Origin: Frateuria_A sp051900415
GTDB taxonomy: Bacteria > Pseudomonadota > Gammaproteobacteria > Xanthomonadales > Rhodanobacteraceae
Reading direction: 5' to 3'
Assembly: GCF_051900415.1 (NCBI RefSeq)
Contig: NZ_JBHZGL010000002.1
Location: forward strand, 186,001 to 250,000
Length of the DNA stretch: 64,000 bases
Made by a program: the position numbers and the translations under genes. The notes below the pieces were generated by a model. It saw only the letters and a list, made by a program, of their open reading frames with translations, was not told where the DNA came from and did not search any database. Positions 55,111 through 63,307 of the stretch are shown piece after piece; positions within the stretch are counted from its first letter, which is position 1; every line of letters begins with the position of its first letter.

Positions 55111-55977
55111 ATGAACGAACGCAAGGGTTTTTCGATCGCCGGCATTCCTTTCATCGGGGTTTGCCTGGTGCTGGCGGCCATCGGCGTCCTGTTGCTGGTG
55201 AGCGCCGATGGGGCGCAGCCGGCACCGCACGTGATTCCGGGCATGCTGCTCTTGGCTTTTACCGGATTCCTGCTCAAGGGGTTTTTCCAGGTTGCGCCCA
55301 ACGAGGCGCAGGTAATGCAGCTGTTCGGCCGCTACGCCGGCAGCGTGCGCGAGGAAGGCCTGCGCTGGACCAACCCGTTCTATGCCAAGCACCGGCTCTC
55401 GCTGCGCGTGCGCAACTTCGAAAGCGGCAAGCTCAAGGTCAACGACAACGACGGCAACCCCATCGAGATCGCCGCGGTGGTGGTGTGGCAGGTGATCGAC
55501 ACCGCCGAGGCCGTGTTCCGCGTCGAGGACTACGAGAACTTCGTGCACATCCAGAGCGAGTCGGCGCTGCGCCAGATGGCGCAGAGCTATCCCTACGATG
55601 CGCACGACGACGGCCAGCCGTCGCTGCGCAGCCACGGCGAGGTGATCAACAACCACCTTCGCGACGAAATCCAGGCGCGACTGGAACAGGCCGGCGTGCA
55701 GGTGATCGAGGCGCGCATCAGCCACCTGGCCTACGCGCAGGAAATCGCCCAGGCGATGCTGCAGCGCCAGCAGGCCGGCGCGATCATCGCCGCCCGCACC
55801 CGTATCGTCGAAGGCGCGGTGAGCATGGTCGAGATGGCGCTGGACCAGTTGAGCCGTCGCGGCGTGGTCGAGCTGGACGAAGAGCGCAAGGCGGCCATGG
55901 TCAGCAACCTGCTGGTGGTGCTCTGCGGCGAGCGCGGCACCCAGGCGGTGGTCAACACCGGCACGCTGTACGGCTGA
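55111..55977 (+). CDS. SPFH/Band 7 domain membrane protein
   Basis: A 288-residue stomatin/flotillin-like membrane scaffold protein. Two hydrophobic segments lie at about 8-30 and 45-62 (hairpin or double pass), followed by the SPFH domain (VAPNEAQVMQLFGRYAGSVREEGLRWTNPFY to about 215) and a C-terminal helical region (YAQEIAQAMLQRQQAGAIIAARTRIVEGAVSMVEMALDQL). Relatives (QmcA, HflKC, YqfA) organise microdomains or regulate FtsH; here no NfeD partner is next to it. It starts a three-gene unit with two tiny downstream genes, the first 12 bp away. Confidence 0.9.
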   Translation: MNERKGFSIAGIPFIGVCLVLAAIGVLLLVSADGAQPAPHVIPGMLLLAFTGFLLKGFFQVAPNEAQVMQLFGRYAGSVREEGLRWTNPFYAKHRLSLRVRNFESGKLKVNDNDGNPIEIAAVVVWQVIDTAEAVFRVEDYENFVHIQSESALRQMAQSYPYDAHDDGQPSLRSHGEVINNHLRDEIQARLEQAGVQVIEARISHLAYAQEIAQAMLQRQQAGAIIAARTRIVEGAVSMVEMALDQLSRRGVVELDEERKAAMVSNLLVVLCGERGTQAVVNTGTLYG

Positions 55978-55989
55978 GGGAGAAGAACG

Positions 55990-56067
55990 ATGAGCTACGC
56001 CATTCCCGTCATCGTCGTGATCCTGATCATCGCCGTGGCCGTCGCCGCGCGGCGCAAGCGCGACTGA
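55990..56067 (+). CDS. Membrane microprotein, 25 aa, between SPFH and RHH-like genes
   Basis: MSYAIPVIVVILIIAVAVAA followed by RRKRD: one hydrophobic helix then five charged residues. GGGAGAAG stands 5 nt upstream of the ATG, a good ribosome site. Position-inside charge predicts a single-pass inner-membrane peptide with the basic C-terminus in the cytoplasm. Probably a small subunit or regulator of the SPFH protein; the gene is far below usual annotation length limits and no homology could be tested. Confidence 0.6.
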   Translation: MSYAIPVIVVILIIAVAVAARRKRD

Positions 56068-56071
56068 GTCG

Positions 56072-56275
56072 ATGCCGGCGGAGAAGAAAGCCTATCCGCT
56101 GCGGATCAGCGCAAGCGTGCTCGAAGCCATGCAGCGCTGGTCCGACGACGAGTTGCGCAGCGTCAATGCGCAGATCGAGTACGTGCTGCGCGATGCGCTG
56201 CGCAAGTCGGGCCGGTTGAAGGCCGGCACCAGCAAGCCGGTGACGGACGACGAATCGGACACGGATACCCGTTGA
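56072..56275 (+). CDS. Arc-like ribbon-helix-helix protein (67 aa)
   Basis: MPAEKKAYPLRISASVLEAMQRWSDD... has the RHH pattern: strand (AYPLRISASV), then helices LEAMQRWSDDELRSVNAQIEYVLRDALRKSG, with conserved N-x-Q-I-E-Y-V-L core as in Arc/DUF6290-type proteins. The acidic tail (TDDESDTDTR) follows. Similar proteins sit directly after SPFH genes in other Proteobacteria; there the RHH could regulate the operon or act in the complex. Starts 4 bp after the microprotein stop. Confidence 0.8.
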   Translation: MPAEKKAYPLRISASVLEAMQRWSDDELRSVNAQIEYVLRDALRKSGRLKAGTSKPVTDDESDTDTR

Positions 56276-56288
56276 ACGCGCATCCCCT

Positions 56289-56347
56289 GTAGGAGCGCAC
56301 TTGGGCGCGACCGCGAACGTCACGGTCGCGCCCGAGGGCGCTCCTAC
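56289..56347. repeat. Family A GTAG-ended palindromic repeat, copy 9
   Basis: GTAGGAGCGCACTTGGGCGCGACCG and CGGTCGCGCCCGAGGGCGCTCCTAC with a short loop. Fills the gap between the RHH-like gene and the convergent hypothetical gene at 56357. Confidence 0.87.
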
Positions 56348-56356
56348 AGGAAACTC

Positions 56357-56737
56357 TCAGCGCGCTGCCTGCACCAACGGCTGCGGTCGCAGTTCCGGTA
56401 GCCGCACCCGCTTTGCTCCGTCGCTGCCAAGCACCACCAGCCAATGCCCTTCGAGCACCATCCGGTCGACATCGGCAAGACCGGAACGCCGGTCTAGCAC
56501 CCTCAGCGGACGTCCGTCGCGTGCGTCGTAGGCCTGGATACGGTCGTGCTGGCGATCGGCGACGAGCAGCCAGTCGTGGTTGCCATCGGTCCAGCGCACC
56601 AGTTGTTTGGGCGGCGCCTCGCTCGAAGGCGGCATCGCAACACCGGTGAGCGTCGCCGCTGCCAGGAACGTGGCAGCGAACCCTGCGCGACCATCGAGTC
56701 GACGCAGCGATTGCCTTAGGGAGAGAGGTTGGCGCAT
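56357..56737 (-). CDS. Hypothetical exported protein, fragment-like propeller strand repeats
   Basis: A 126-residue protein (134 if ATG 56761 is used). A hydrophobic stretch at about 16-34 (GFAATFLAAATLTGVAM) suggests a signal. The rest has propeller-like sequence: VRWTDGNHDWLLVADRQHDRIQAYDARDG and RRSGLADVDRMVLEGHWLVVLGSDGAKRVRLPEL, which resembles two NHL/YVTN blades and no more, so it may be a degenerate remnant or a small domain. It lies 31 bp downstream of DUF423 on the same strand. Function unknown. Confidence 0.55.
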   Translation of the reverse strand: MRQPLSLRQSLRRLDGRAGFAATFLAAATLTGVAMPPSSEAPPKQLVRWTDGNHDWLLVADRQHDRIQAYDARDGRPLRVLDRRSGLADVDRMVLEGHWLVVLGSDGAKRVRLPELRPQPLVQAAR

Positions 56738-56768
56738 GCCCGCAGCTTCGCGCCGGGGCATGACGCGG

Positions 56769-57164
56769 TTATGACGCGGCCTTGTCCGTGCGATGAAAGG
56801 CCAGTCCCAGCGCGATCCACCCGGCGATGAAGACAAGCCCGCCCAGCGGCGTGATCGCGCCGTACCAGCGCGGCGCGCCCAACGCCAGCGCGTAAAGGCT
56901 GCCGCAGAACAGCACGATGCCGACGGCGAAGGCGGCCAGCGCACAGCGACGCGCCTTGCCCGCCGGCGCCAGGCAGGCAATCGCCAGCGCCAGTGCATGC
57001 CAGAAGTGGTACTGCGAGGCGGTATGCCAGAGCTCGCGTTCGCCGGCACCGAGCACGCCGCGCAGCGCGTGCGCGCCGAACGCGCCCAGCAGCACCGCGC
57101 TGGCGCCGGCCACGCCGACCAGCCAGGGCATCGCACGCGTCAAGGCGGGGACAGGTTGTCGCAT
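56769..57164 (-). CDS. DUF423 membrane protein (YgdD family)
   Basis: A 131-residue inner-membrane protein with four hydrophobic helices (about 12-30, 51-68, 72-89, 103-122) and the family signature GAFGAHALRGVLGAGERELWHTASQYHFWHALAL, including the conserved GAFGAH and HxxA pattern. Function of DUF423 is unknown. It probably shares a transcript with the hypothetical gene downstream and is divergent from the SCO gene. Confidence 0.92.
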   Translation of the reverse strand: MRQPVPALTRAMPWLVGVAGASAVLLGAFGAHALRGVLGAGERELWHTASQYHFWHALALAIACLAPAGKARRCALAAFAVGIVLFCGSLYALALGAPRWYGAITPLGGLVFIAGWIALGLAFHRTDKAAS

Positions 57165-57202
57165 GGGTTCCTCGTCGGCGGCGCCGGCAAGGCCGCGTGG
57201 CG

Positions 57203-57208
57203 TATGCT
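57203..57208 (+). promoter_or_regulatory. Possible -10 element of the SCO gene (TATGCT)
   Basis: TATGCT ends six bases before an in-frame ATG at 57215 and 27 before the ATG at 57236 that is preferred for the lipoprotein signal. If transcription is leaderless, the start is 57215. Confidence 0.35.
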
Positions 57209-57235
57209 GGCAGGATGCATCGCCCGGATTCTTGC

Positions 57236-57838
57236 ATGAAGCCCTTGCGCCTGGCCCGCCTCGTCCTGCTGCTGGGTGCCGCCCTGTTGCTGGCCGCCTG
57301 CCATCGCGAGGAGGCCCTGCCCTGGCGGCTGACCAACATCAGCGGGCACATGCCCGACCTCGCCTTCCAGCTCACCGACGACAACGGCAAGCCGGTCACG
57401 GGCGAGGATTACCGGGGCAAGGTCGTGCTGCTGTATTTCGGCTACACCCACTGCCCGGACGTCTGCCCGCTGACACTGGCGCACCTGCATGCGGTGCTGC
57501 AGCGGGTCGGCCCGAAGGCGGACGGCGCGCGCATCCTGTTCGTCAGCGTCGACCCGGCGCGCGATACGCCGGCAATCATGCACGCCTACGTCAATGCCTT
57601 CGACAAGCGCGCGGTCGGCCTGACCGGCACGCCACGGGCGTTGGAGGCACTGAGCAAGCGCTATCGCTCCGCATTCACCCGCGAGCCGTCCCAGGCGAAC
57701 GGCCAGTACGAGGTCAGCCACAGCTCGGCGATCTACCTGTTCGACCGCCAAGGCCGGGCGCGCTTGCTCGCCACGCCGGCCGCCTCGCAGGACGACCTCG
57801 TCCACGACCTCTACCTGCTGCTGGAAACCGGAACATGA
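57236..57838 (+). CDS. SCO1/SenC family copper chaperone lipoprotein
   Basis: Delivers copper or electrons to the CuA site of cytochrome oxidase. The 200-residue protein has a lipoprotein signal (RLVLLLGAALLLAAC, Cys22) and a thioredoxin-like fold with the copper site CPDVC and a distal His in EVSHSSAIYL. GYTHCPDVCPLTLAHL and LFVSVDPARDTPAIM are family signatures. Seven additional N-terminal residues are added if ATG 57215 is used. Overlaps the PCu(A)C gene by 4 bp (ATGA). Confidence 0.92.
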   Translation: MKPLRLARLVLLLGAALLLAACHREEALPWRLTNISGHMPDLAFQLTDDNGKPVTGEDYRGKVVLLYFGYTHCPDVCPLTLAHLHAVLQRVGPKADGARILFVSVDPARDTPAIMHAYVNAFDKRAVGLTGTPRALEALSKRYRSAFTREPSQANGQYEVSHSSAIYLFDRQGRARLLATPAASQDDLVHDLYLLLETGT

Positions 57839-58275
57839 CCCTGCGCTCTCTGCCGCTGCTGCTCGCCGGCCTGCTCGTCGCCAGCGCCGCCCACGCGAGC
57901 CAGGCCGACCACGTGCATGCCGGCGATGCCTGGATCCGCGTAATGCCCGCCAGCCTGCCGGCGGGCGGCTACGTGACACTGCGCAACGATGGCGACGAAC
58001 CGGCCGTGCTCGATGGCGCCAGCAGCGCGGCCTACGGCAGCGCGATGCTGCACGAGAGCTCCACCGATACGGGCATGGGCCGGATGCGCATGGTCGATCG
58101 TCTCACCATCCCGGCGCATGGGAAGGTCGCGCTCGCGCCGGGCGGCTATCACTTCATGCTGATGGATGCGGCCAGGCCGGTGCAGCCGGGCCAGACCGTG
58201 CAGGTCACACTGCATTTCGCCGACGGCAGCACGCTGGCCACCGACTTCCTCGCCAAGCCGGCGAACGCGCTGTAG
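57835..58275 (+). CDS. PCu(A)C-type periplasmic copper chaperone
   Basis: A 146-residue cupredoxin-like Cu(I) chaperone that supplies copper to SCO or directly to cytochrome oxidase. Signal peptide MTLRSLPLLLAGLLVASAAHA-SQ. Copper ligands are H and M in AMLHESSTDTGMGRMRMVD and YHFMLMD (H-x-M). The DAWIRVMPASLPAGGYVTLRN opening is typical. Coupled translationally to the SCO gene, the usual partner; ctaG lies on the opposite strand just beyond. Confidence 0.93.
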   Translation: MTLRSLPLLLAGLLVASAAHASQADHVHAGDAWIRVMPASLPAGGYVTLRNDGDEPAVLDGASSAAYGSAMLHESSTDTGMGRMRMVDRLTIPAHGKVALAPGGYHFMLMDAARPVQPGQTVQVTLHFADGSTLATDFLAKPANAL

Positions 58276-58287
58276 GTCACGCTCTTC

Positions 58288-58362
58288 GTAGGAGCCCGCT
58301 TGCGGGCAATGCTCTGATTCAAGACCTGTGGCGAAGAGCATCGCCCGCAAGCGGGCTCCTAC
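58288..58362. repeat. Family A GTAG-ended palindromic repeat, copy 10
   Basis: GTAGGAGCCCGCTTGCGGGCAATGCTC and GAGCATCGCCCGCAAGCGGGCTCCTAC with a ~20 nt loop. Its right end supplies the stop codon of ctaG, which is read leftwards. It fills the gap between two convergent copper-related genes. Confidence 0.88.
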
Positions 58363-59207
58363 AGGGACTGGCGCAGGGGCGCGCGGTGCTCGCGCCGGAT
58401 GCGCCCACGCCGCGACAGCGCCAGCCACTGTCGCAGGGCCAGCAAGGCGCCCACCGATTCGATCATCGCCGCCGGCACCCAGGTGATCACGCCGCCGACC
58501 ATCTGGCCGGTCAGCACGTTGAAGGTGAAGGCACGCCCGCAGATTTCGAAGATCGGGTACAGGTCGGTCTTGGAGAACGTGATGATCGCGCCCGCCAGGA
58601 TCTGCGGCGACATCGTGATCGCCGGCGACAGAACGCGCAGTCCCGGGATCATCCGCCCCGGCGGACGCGGCCGGTGGTCCAGCACCAGCGCCCAGTAGAT
58701 GAAGCCGCTGGCGAGCATCGTCCAGTTCATGAAGCGGTAGATGCGCCAGTCCAGCATCGCCAGCGTCTGCATCGACGGGATCAGCCAGACCAGGATGAAG
58801 GCGATGAACAGGAACGTCGCCAGCGCCGGGTTGAACAGCACCGCGCTCACCGCGCGCCATGGCGCCGACTGCTGCACCGGCCGCAGCACCCGCGCGCGCC
58901 ACGCCAGAGGCAGGCCCGCGCGCAGTACCGATCCCGGGTAGGAAGCCACCACCAGCAAGGGCGCCAGATGATGCAGCAGCACCTGCTGGATGCGGTGCAT
59001 GAAGAACTCGTGCTCCGCGTAGTAATCCAGGTAGGTGTGCAGCGACAGGTAGATGATCGCCATGCCGCTCCAGAACGACAGGCGGCGGCCCAGGCTCACG
59101 CCGAGCGCGCGCGCGCCACGCCAGTACAGCACCGCGGCCACGAGGAAACTCGCGAGGAATACCCACGAGAACTCCCACGGCACGATCCATTTGAGCAACA
59201 GCGCCAT
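58359..59207 (-). CDS. ctaG: CtaG-type cytochrome c oxidase assembly factor (caa3 type)
   Basis: A 282-residue membrane protein with about seven helices, of the caa3_CtaG family, involved in cytochrome oxidase assembly. Signatures: FWSGMAIIYLSLHTYLDYYAEHEFFMHRIQQVLLHHLAPLLV, FNPALATFLFIAFILVWLIP and FEICGRAFTFNVLTGQMVGG. The His pairs (HMxxH-like FMHRIQQVLLHH) are candidate metal ligands. The start at 59207 (MALLLKWIVPWEFSW) matches the hydrophobic first helix. The stop TAG is inside family A repeat copy 10. With SCO and PCu(A)C it forms a copper/oxidase assembly group. Confidence 0.9.
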   Translation of the reverse strand: MALLLKWIVPWEFSWVFLASFLVAAVLYWRGARALGVSLGRRLSFWSGMAIIYLSLHTYLDYYAEHEFFMHRIQQVLLHHLAPLLVVASYPGSVLRAGLPLAWRARVLRPVQQSAPWRAVSAVLFNPALATFLFIAFILVWLIPSMQTLAMLDWRIYRFMNWTMLASGFIYWALVLDHRPRPPGRMIPGLRVLSPAITMSPQILAGAIITFSKTDLYPIFEICGRAFTFNVLTGQMVGGVITWVPAAMIESVGALLALRQWLALSRRGRIRREHRAPLRQSL

Positions 59208-59331
59208 CACCGGCCCGCACAACCACCAGCCTGCAAGGATAGTCCCCGCGACGCAGTGCCGGGGCGCTTGCGGCAGATTGCCGCTTTGGCGGACGTCAGA
59301 GCCGCAGGTAGAAGCTCGAGGCGAACCCCGG

Positions 59332-59699
59332 CCCCTCACCCCAACCCTCTCCCCGGAGGGGAGAGGGAGCCGGTTCACCGCAAGTCCATGCTTTCGCTCC
59401 GGCCTTTCGCTCCGGCCTTTCGCTCTGGCCCTGGCTCTTCTGAAAAGTGCGCGCAGGAAGCGCGCTGCTCTTCCGGGTCCCTATGGCGCGGCGGGCGGGT
59501 AGCGGATCAGCCCGCAGGGTGGCCGACAGGACGCCGGCCAGCTTTTCGTCGAGGCTTCGAGCCCCGTCGAAAAACCCCGCCGCCCGCACGCGAACCCGAA
59601 GGGCGCGCCATCGGGGTGCCCTTCTCTTTGGGTACTTTTTCTTGGGCCAGCAAGAGAAAGTGACTCGGGCGCCGAAGGCGTCCGGAAGCTCTTGCTCTC
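59332..59699. repeat. Family D long interspersed repeat, copy 2 (~368 bp)
   Basis: Same orientation and block order as 47681-48065, with three instead of four TTTCGCTC(C)(T/G)GCC units. Differences are scattered substitutions and small indels, so the copies diverged some time ago, but the inner blocks (GGGCGCGCCATCGGGG, hairpin CTTTTTCTTGGGC-CAAGAGAAAG, GGGCGCCGAAGGCGTCCG) are intact. It fills the 511 bp between ctaG and the GldG-like gene. Confidence 0.85.
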
Positions 59700-59718
59700 G
59701 ATCGAGAGCGACCGCGCC

Positions 59719-61584
59719 CTAACCCGGCCGCGAGCGACTCTGCCGAAGACGCCGCCAACCGTACAAAAGCCCGATCAGCGTCACCAGCGCCGGCACCAGC
59801 ACGATGTTGATCACCTTCAACCGCAACCCCAACGCATCGATCTCCGCATTGAGCTGGTGCTGCACATCGCGCAGCTCCTTGTTGATCGCCAGCCGCCGCT
59901 GCTGGAACTGCTCGATCTCGCTCTTCTGCTGCGCGCTGGCCGCGCTGGAGCGCCCGTTCTTCTGCAGCTCGTCCAGCCGCTGCCGCGTCTCGGCCAGTTC
60001 CCGCTCCAGCTCCTGCTTCTTTACCAGGAACTTCTGGTCGGCCGCCGCCTGCAACGCCCGCACGCGGGTGAACGGGCGCTGCGAAGCCGAGCGTCCACGG
60101 ATGGAAAGCAGCGCCGAGGAGCCGCTCAGGTTGTCGGCCAGGTTGGTGACGAAATCGCCGTTGTTGGCAAAGGCCGAGAGCATCGGCTGGCCCAGGAAGC
60201 TCTGCATCTCCACCCAGAGCCGGTCGCTGAGGATGTCGGTATCGGCCACCAGCACCACTTCCGAATCGGGCTTGGACTCGGCCAGGTAGCCCGGAGTGCC
60301 CGCACGCTGCGGGAAGGCACTGTGGAAGGTCCCGCGCAGGCGCGCTGCGATCACGTAGTGCTGGTTGTCCGGCTGGTAGCCCTGCAGCAGCAGGGTAGGA
60401 TCGCTGGCGGCCTCCAGCACGCGCTGCGCAGGTACCTTCTCGGCCTCGGCGCTGCTCTGGATCAGGGGCAGCAGGCGCGTCTGCGCGGTCGGCGCGAGGT
60501 CGAAGCTGCCGGCGGTGGACACGTTGATGCGCTGCAGGCTGGCGGTCACCACGTCGTTGTGGTTGAGCTCCTGCGGTCCCAGGCCCAGCATCGCCGGGTG
60601 GTTGAGGTTGGTGCCGGCCAATTCGATCTGCAGCGCGCGCGAGCGGTCCAGCACCACCGAGTGCGCATCGAACGTCACGCCCCAGGCGGCGAACAGTCGC
60701 GGCAGGTCGGAGTTGTGGTCGTCGGTGACGCCATTGCTGTCCACGTAGGGCGTGGTGTCGAGCTCCGCGTCCGGGTCGACGAACACCACCAGGTGCCCGC
60801 CCCGCAGCACGTACTGGTCCAGCGCGTAGACAGCGGCATCCGGCAGCCGCTTGGGATGCACCAGCAGCAGCACCTGGATGTCATCGCCCACGCGGGTGAG
60901 CGTGTCGGCGTCCAGCGTCCTGACTTCAAACAGTTGCTCCAGCTGCTGCACGACCGCCCACGGCGGCTCGCCGATCGCCGCGTTGCCGGCCAGCTGCAGC
61001 GAACTGATCAGGCCGATGTGCGGCTTGCTGGGCTGGTCCAGCTCGTACAGCAATTTGGCGATGTCGTATTCGAGGAAGGTCTCGCGCGCCGGGTCGAAGA
61101 ACGGGATCGACAGGCTGCGCTCCTCGCTCTCCCCTTCGCCGCCAGCCACCGTATTGCCCACCAGACCGAAGAACACCCGCTCGCCGTTGCTGCCGCCGTT
61201 GATCGGGGTCAGGCCGCCGCCTTCGGCGCTGGCCTCGTCGTCCGAATACGGCACCGGATCGATCACGGCCAGACGGATGCGGCCACGCGAGCGGGCGACC
61301 ATCTCCTGCAGCATCTCGCGTACCCGTTGTTCGTAGCTGCGCAGCTGCGGCAGATCGCGAGTGGCGTGCTCCGAAAAATACAGGGTGAGCTTCAACGGCC
61401 GGCGCAGGCCGTCGATGATGTGCTGGGTCCCTGGCGTAAGCGTGTACAGGTGATCGGCGGTCAGGTCGACGCGTGCGGCCTGCAGGCCGCGGCTGCTGGC
61501 CAGGGTGATGCCGATGAAGGCGAGCGTCAGTGCGACCAGCGCGGTGACCAGCCAGGTGCGGCGACCGATGTGCAGGCGACGCAT
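59719..61584 (-). CDS. GldG-like ABC transporter auxiliary membrane protein
   Basis: A 621-residue protein: N-terminal membrane anchor (about 9-30), large periplasmic ABC_transp_aux domain with LTADHLYTLTPGTQHIIDGLRRPLKLTLYFSE, DPVPYSDDEA, LFEVRTLDADT and VLRGGHLVVFVDP; a coiled-coil (about 530-580, ELERELAETRQRLDELQKN); and a C-terminal membrane helix (about 592-612) followed by basic WRRLRQSRSRPG. GldG homologues occur with GldA/GldF-like ABC proteins in non-gliding Proteobacteria; transported substrate is unknown. One bp separates it from the permease gene. Confidence 0.88.
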   Translation of the reverse strand: MRRLHIGRRTWLVTALVALTLAFIGITLASSRGLQAARVDLTADHLYTLTPGTQHIIDGLRRPLKLTLYFSEHATRDLPQLRSYEQRVREMLQEMVARSRGRIRLAVIDPVPYSDDEASAEGGGLTPINGGSNGERVFFGLVGNTVAGGEGESEERSLSIPFFDPARETFLEYDIAKLLYELDQPSKPHIGLISSLQLAGNAAIGEPPWAVVQQLEQLFEVRTLDADTLTRVGDDIQVLLLVHPKRLPDAAVYALDQYVLRGGHLVVFVDPDAELDTTPYVDSNGVTDDHNSDLPRLFAAWGVTFDAHSVVLDRSRALQIELAGTNLNHPAMLGLGPQELNHNDVVTASLQRINVSTAGSFDLAPTAQTRLLPLIQSSAEAEKVPAQRVLEAASDPTLLLQGYQPDNQHYVIAARLRGTFHSAFPQRAGTPGYLAESKPDSEVVLVADTDILSDRLWVEMQSFLGQPMLSAFANNGDFVTNLADNLSGSSALLSIRGRSASQRPFTRVRALQAAADQKFLVKKQELERELAETRQRLDELQKNGRSSAASAQQKSEIEQFQQRRLAINKELRDVQHQLNAEIDALGLRLKVINIVLVPALVTLIGLLYGWRRLRQSRSRPG

Positions 61585-61585
61585 G

Positions 61586-62320
61586 TCAGCGGTTCCGCTT
61601 CAGGTCGAGCACCAGCACGCCGGCGGTGAGCCAGGCGAAGATGGTGAGCAGGAAGTACATCAGGTCGCGCACGTCGAGCACACCGCGCGCGATCGCCTCG
61701 AAGTGACGGAGGATCGACAGGTGCGCCACGCCATTGACCAGCTTGCGCGGCAGCGCGCCCTGGAAGAAGTCCAGTACCTGCGGCTGGCCGACCAGGATCA
61801 AGAGCACGCACACCAGCGCGGTGAGGATGAAGGCGACCACCTGGCTGCGGGTGAGCGTGGACAGACAGGCGCCGATCGCCAGGAACGCGCCGGCCATCAG
61901 CCAGCTGCCCAGGTAACCGGCGAAGATCACGCCGTTGTCCGGATCGCCCAGGTAGTTGACGGTGATCCAGATCGGGAACGTCAGCGCCAGCGCGAGCCCG
62001 AGGAACAGCCAGGCGGCGAGGAACTTGCCCAGCATCGACTGCACCAGCGTCACCGGCAGCGTCAGCAGCAGCTCCAGCGTGCCGGACTTGGACTCCTCCG
62101 CCCACATGCGCATCGACAGCGCCGGCGCCAGGATCAGGTACAGCCACGGGTGCATCACGAAGAACGGCTGCAGGTCAGCCAGCCCGCGCTCGTAGAAGTC
62201 GCCCGCGTAAAAGGTGAGCAGGCCGGCCAGCACCAGGAAGATCACCAGGAAGACGTAGGCCACCGGAGTGACGAAATAGCTGCGCAGCTCGCGGCGCATG
62301 ATGGCGGCGACCGGGTGCAT
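61586..62320 (-). CDS. ABC-2 type permease (GldF-like)
   Basis: A 244-residue permease with six transmembrane helices, of the ABC-2 type. N-terminal AAIMRRELRSYFVTPVAYVFLVIFLVLAG and the ALSMRMWAEESKSGTLELLLTLPVTLVQSMLGKFLAAW segment (SGTLELL-PV) are characteristic of GldF/ABC-2 permeases. Overlaps the ATPase gene end by 1 bp. One permease subunit is seen, so the pore is presumably a homodimer. Confidence 0.92.
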   Translation of the reverse strand: MHPVAAIMRRELRSYFVTPVAYVFLVIFLVLAGLLTFYAGDFYERGLADLQPFFVMHPWLYLILAPALSMRMWAEESKSGTLELLLTLPVTLVQSMLGKFLAAWLFLGLALALTFPIWITVNYLGDPDNGVIFAGYLGSWLMAGAFLAIGACLSTLTRSQVVAFILTALVCVLLILVGQPQVLDFFQGALPRKLVNGVAHLSILRHFEAIARGVLDVRDLMYFLLTIFAWLTAGVLVLDLKRNR

Positions 62321-63246
62321 CAGGCGCCCTCCCCCATCGTGATCTGACGGAAGACTTCATCCAGCCGGCCGCGCTCGAGCTGGATTTCCGACACTTCCAG
62401 GCCCTGCTGGCGCAGCAGGTCCTCGACGGGCTCCAGGATGCGTGCGCCGGGCTTGGGGAACACGGTGATGCGCCCGTCCAGCGGGTCCACCTCGATCGCA
62501 GCCACCTGTGGCAGGCGACCGAGCATTTCCTGCGAGACGCCGCTGCCGGGTGCGCTGAAGGACACCGCGCCGTGATAGCGCGAGCGCGCCTCCAGCTCGG
62601 CCGGCGTGGCGTCGGCCAGCAGCTTGCCGCGGGCGATGATCACCACGCGGTTGCAGAGCGCATGGACCTCCTCCAGCAGATGCGTCGAAATGAGGATCGT
62701 GCGCTCGCGCGCCATCGAATCGATCAGCCGCCGCACGGCGTGCTTCTGGTTCGGGTCCAGGCCGTCGGTGGGTTCGTCCAGCATCAGCACCGGCGGGTCG
62801 TGCAGGATCGCCTGCGCCAGGCCGACGCGCCGGCGCAGGCCCTTGGACAGCGTGTCGATGCACTGGTCCAGGACGTCTTCCAGTTGTAGGTGCGTGACCA
62901 CCTCGTCGAAGCGGCGGAAGCCCGCCTCCGCCGGCAATGCACGCACGCGCAGGATGAAGGTGAGGAACTCGCGCACGGTCATCTCGCCGTAGCTTGGCGC
63001 GCCCTCGGGCAGGTAGCCGAGCGCGCGCTTGGCCTTCAGCGGCTCGCGCTGCACGTCGTGTCCGCAGACCCGCGCGGTGCCGGAAGTCGGCGCCAGGAAG
63101 CCGGCGATCATGCGCATCGCGGTGGACTTGCCGGCGCCGTTGGGACCGAGCAGGCCCAGCACCTGGCCAGGCTCGGCGCGGATGGACAACGCGTCCACCG
63201 CGGTGAGGCGGCCATAGCAGCGGGTGAGTCGGTCGGCTTCGATCAT
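62320..63246 (-). CDS. ABC transporter ATPase (GldA/CcmA-like)
   Basis: A 308-residue ABC ATPase. Walker A GPNGAGKST, Q-loop-like LGYLPEGAPSYGEMTV, signature LSKGLRRRVGLAQ, Walker B VLMLDEPTDGLD and switch His in ILISTHLLEE. The C-terminal ~80 residues (LLADATPAELEAR, GRITVFPKPGARILEPVEDLLRQQGLEVSEIQLE) form the usual accessory domain of this exporter subclass. First gene of a three-gene operon (ATPase-permease-GldG). Confidence 0.96.
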   Translation of the reverse strand: MIEADRLTRCYGRLTAVDALSIRAEPGQVLGLLGPNGAGKSTAMRMIAGFLAPTSGTARVCGHDVQREPLKAKRALGYLPEGAPSYGEMTVREFLTFILRVRALPAEAGFRRFDEVVTHLQLEDVLDQCIDTLSKGLRRRVGLAQAILHDPPVLMLDEPTDGLDPNQKHAVRRLIDSMARERTILISTHLLEEVHALCNRVVIIARGKLLADATPAELEARSRYHGAVSFSAPGSGVSQEMLGRLPQVAAIEVDPLDGRITVFPKPGARILEPVEDLLRQQGLEVSEIQLERGRLDEVFRQITMGEGA

Positions 63247-63307
63247 GCGATGCGGGGCTTGGACTGGCCCGTCACTCTAGCGCACCGGTGCGGGGCTGCG
63301 GCAGGTC

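Noticed and set aside
59296..59758. Predicted proteins in the second family D repeat
   Set aside because: Same reasoning; they do not keep frame between copies, and there is no ribosome site.
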